64,000 bases of DNA from Epinephelus fuscoguttatus. Taxonomy: Eukaryota > Chordata > Actinopteri > Perciformes > Serranidae. Of the stretch, positions 62,301 through 64,000 are shown in pieces. A program made the position numbers and the translations under genes. The stretch is from the NCBI RefSeq assembly GCF_011397635.1, contig NC_064775.1, positions 12,550,952-12,614,951 on the forward strand, in the 5' to 3' direction. Under the pieces are notes generated by a model. The model saw only the letters and a program-made list of their open reading frames with translations. It ran no database searches and was not told the origin of the DNA. Position 1 is the stretch's first letter, and every line of letters begins with the position of its first letter.

Positions 62301-63721
62301 CTGTCTGCATACAAGTAATCATTTTCTGTCAGGAGACATTTTTGAGGTCAGAGTTTGACATCTGTCGAGTTTGTCAGAGGACTTTTTTGATTGTATTTAA
62401 ATGGTTTATTGTTGTTGGAGTCAGATGTGATGTATGTTCACATTTATTCTGAAGGTCAAAGGATATGTGTATGTATAATTTTCTAAAGGAGTGATTAAAC
62501 TACCCTTGATGTCACCAGGGTTGAGTTACTAGAATCAAATCCCATGATGGCCTTTGTTGTGCCTTTTGCAGGACTTCCTTTAAAGGAAAAGGGGACGAAC
62601 TCAGGGGAAATGTGAGGTGATGATGAGATTGCTATTAAAGCTAAGTGTTGGGGAACAGAAGAATGGTGAGTAAAACAAATATATATATATTTAAAATACT
62701 TTCTTTGTTTTTCTTGAGCTCAAAATTCCACTAGATTGATGATTAGAATAGGATAAAAAAAATATTAGATTTAGATTAATCATGGCTGATTATGTCCACC
62801 AAAACATGTCCAAACTTAAAAAACAATAAGTGGGAGACTGTAAGGATATCCTGTTCTACCATGTGTAATGTCGTAAAAAGTTTGTGTTATATTTGATCCC
62901 ATGTTATAAGTTCCCCTGCGCACCCCTACGTATCCAGATACCTCGGCAACAGTATCTTTTTTTTTTGAGCATTTACGAAAACAATTGTCATTTTTGTGGA
63001 ATACAGTCTCTAAATTCATCGTCTTTGGTACAAATAATAGATAATAAATTCAGATTGAAGACACATATTGGCCTAAATTATGTGAAATTTATTATCACAA
63101 CCCTGTTTAAGATTAAAGACTTCCTAAATCATTTTTTCTACTACTTTATTGTATTGACTTGTGTAAATTAGTGCTGGAAATATAGGGGAATACATATTAA
63201 ACAATTGCAACTCTAGTTATACCAATTAAAATTTTGTACATCAAAAAGAGAGCCATAAGTCATCAGTGTTTTTTTAAAGCAACTTATCCGAAACCAATGA
63301 TGTTAAACAGGTTGTTGGTTTTTGTTAAAAGCTGCAATAAGCTGTAGCTATAGCTCATACCTCATACCTAATTGTAGTTCTCTTCCTTTCTTTTATTTCA
63401 TGTTGTTTGTGTAATTGTGTAACAGCTTGAAATCAGTTTCTATTTAAAGTCCCTGTGAAAGAAGTTAAGAGCATCCTTAGCTTCCATGCTGTGACGTATT
63501 TCCTAGTGAAACAGAATATTTATATGGTGTACAGTTAGGATACAGTCACACACGAGCAAAATTGTTATTTGTCAAATATTTGCCTCCCGTTCACTTCCAT
63601 TCACTGTGTACGAAGGGGAGAATAAAACAGCTGCTTCTGGTGGTGAAACAAATTCACATCTTCACATCACATGAAGTTCAACTGTGATGAACTTTGACTG
63701 GCGCAGTTGCAGCCTCAACTA

Positions 63722-64000
63722 GGGATGCACGATAATATGGGCACGTCATCGGTATCAGCCGATATTGGCTTTAAAATGAACGAAAGCAGCCAGCATGCTT
63801 ATTCTTATTTTGCACAATGAATTTAATATGACATACATTGAAAAACCTTATATGCATGCATAATATGATGTTAATTCCACCACAGAAGCGACTTGATGAT
63901 CACTAAAATTAGGGGGGGGGAGTTGATATAGTTTGCGCGATATGGAGCTACAGTGGACTGTTGGCTTCACACACACACCTCCCTTACTGTTAGATCAGGA
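63722..64000. mobile_element. hAT-like element, truncated by window end
   Basis: TAGGGATGCACGATAATATG, then GGTATCAGCCGATATTGGCT and TTAAAATGAACG, is the familiar left end of a fish hAT-type repeat. The matching right end is not seen and may lie beyond 64000. Confidence 0.55.

Larger units (their letters stand above)
51957..64000. other. 12 kb without recognisable coding exons
   Basis: This is either the long first intron of the gene starting near 51.9 kb or a gene desert. Short frames are abundant but none shows a domain or plausible exon junctions. It contains a repeat copy (52474-52730), a (TG)19 run, a hAT-like fragment (54546), a second at the right edge, and TAAT-rich clusters (56.46-56.75 and 61.98-62.30 kb) that may be regulatory. 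Confidence 0.5.

Noticed and set aside
1-64000. CRISPR arrays, operons, tRNA or rRNA genes
   Set aside because: None seen. The direct repeats present are microsatellites, one 33-bp duplication and transposon target duplications, and the window is vertebrate nuclear DNA.

Overview
This is nuclear DNA from a ray-finned fish, most likely a percomorph teleost. It carries long introns with GT/AG sites, many CA/TG microsatellites, and dispersed repeats typical of percomorph genomes. Four protein-coding genes can be reconstructed exon by exon. No RNA gene, CRISPR array, operon or prokaryotic feature was seen. Gene identities come from recognising family motifs by reading; no database was searched.

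Layout. (1) 1-2970: 3' flank of irs2. (2) 2963-6475, minus: irs2, insulin receptor substrate 2, in two coding exons plus a probable unlocated terminal exon, with GC boxes and an inverted CCAAT box upstream. (3) 7-11.4 kb: long intergenic region with a CRE/TATA-like signal on the plus strand. (4) 11565-18930, plus: acp2, lysosomal acid phosphatase, 13 exons, 421 residues. (5) 18.9-23.6 kb: 3' UTRs of acp2 and gpr137c, which converge. (6) 23580-35189, minus: gpr137c, a seven-pass lysosomal membrane protein, 8 exons, 454 residues, with a 7.4 kb first intron full of repeats. (7) 35.2-36.9 kb: a shared, divergent promoter region. (8) 36894-49374, plus: txndc16, 19 coding exons, 826 residues. (9) 49.4-51.8 kb: 3' flank. 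(10) 51.84-51.96 kb: a possible first exon of another plus-strand gene. (11) 52-64 kb: no coding exon seen; repeats and AT-rich motif clusters that may be regulatory.

The genes are unrelated in pathway. irs2 relays insulin/IGF receptor signals, acp2 works in the lysosome, gpr137c belongs to a lysosomal family linked to Rag/mTORC1, and txndc16 is a secretory-pathway thioredoxin-fold protein. The head-to-head gpr137c/txndc16 pair is also neighbouring in human (14q22), whereas human IRS2 and ACP2 lie on chromosomes 13 and 11.

The most noteworthy observations are: an intron inside the irs2 coding region and a strong donor just before its apparent stop; a reiterated C-terminal TPQN motif in gpr137c; two mobile elements with perfect 8-bp target duplications, one nested inside an older repeat; TG-repeat splice acceptors in txndc16; and the orphan first exon. 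I found nothing that amounts to a wholly new biological system.
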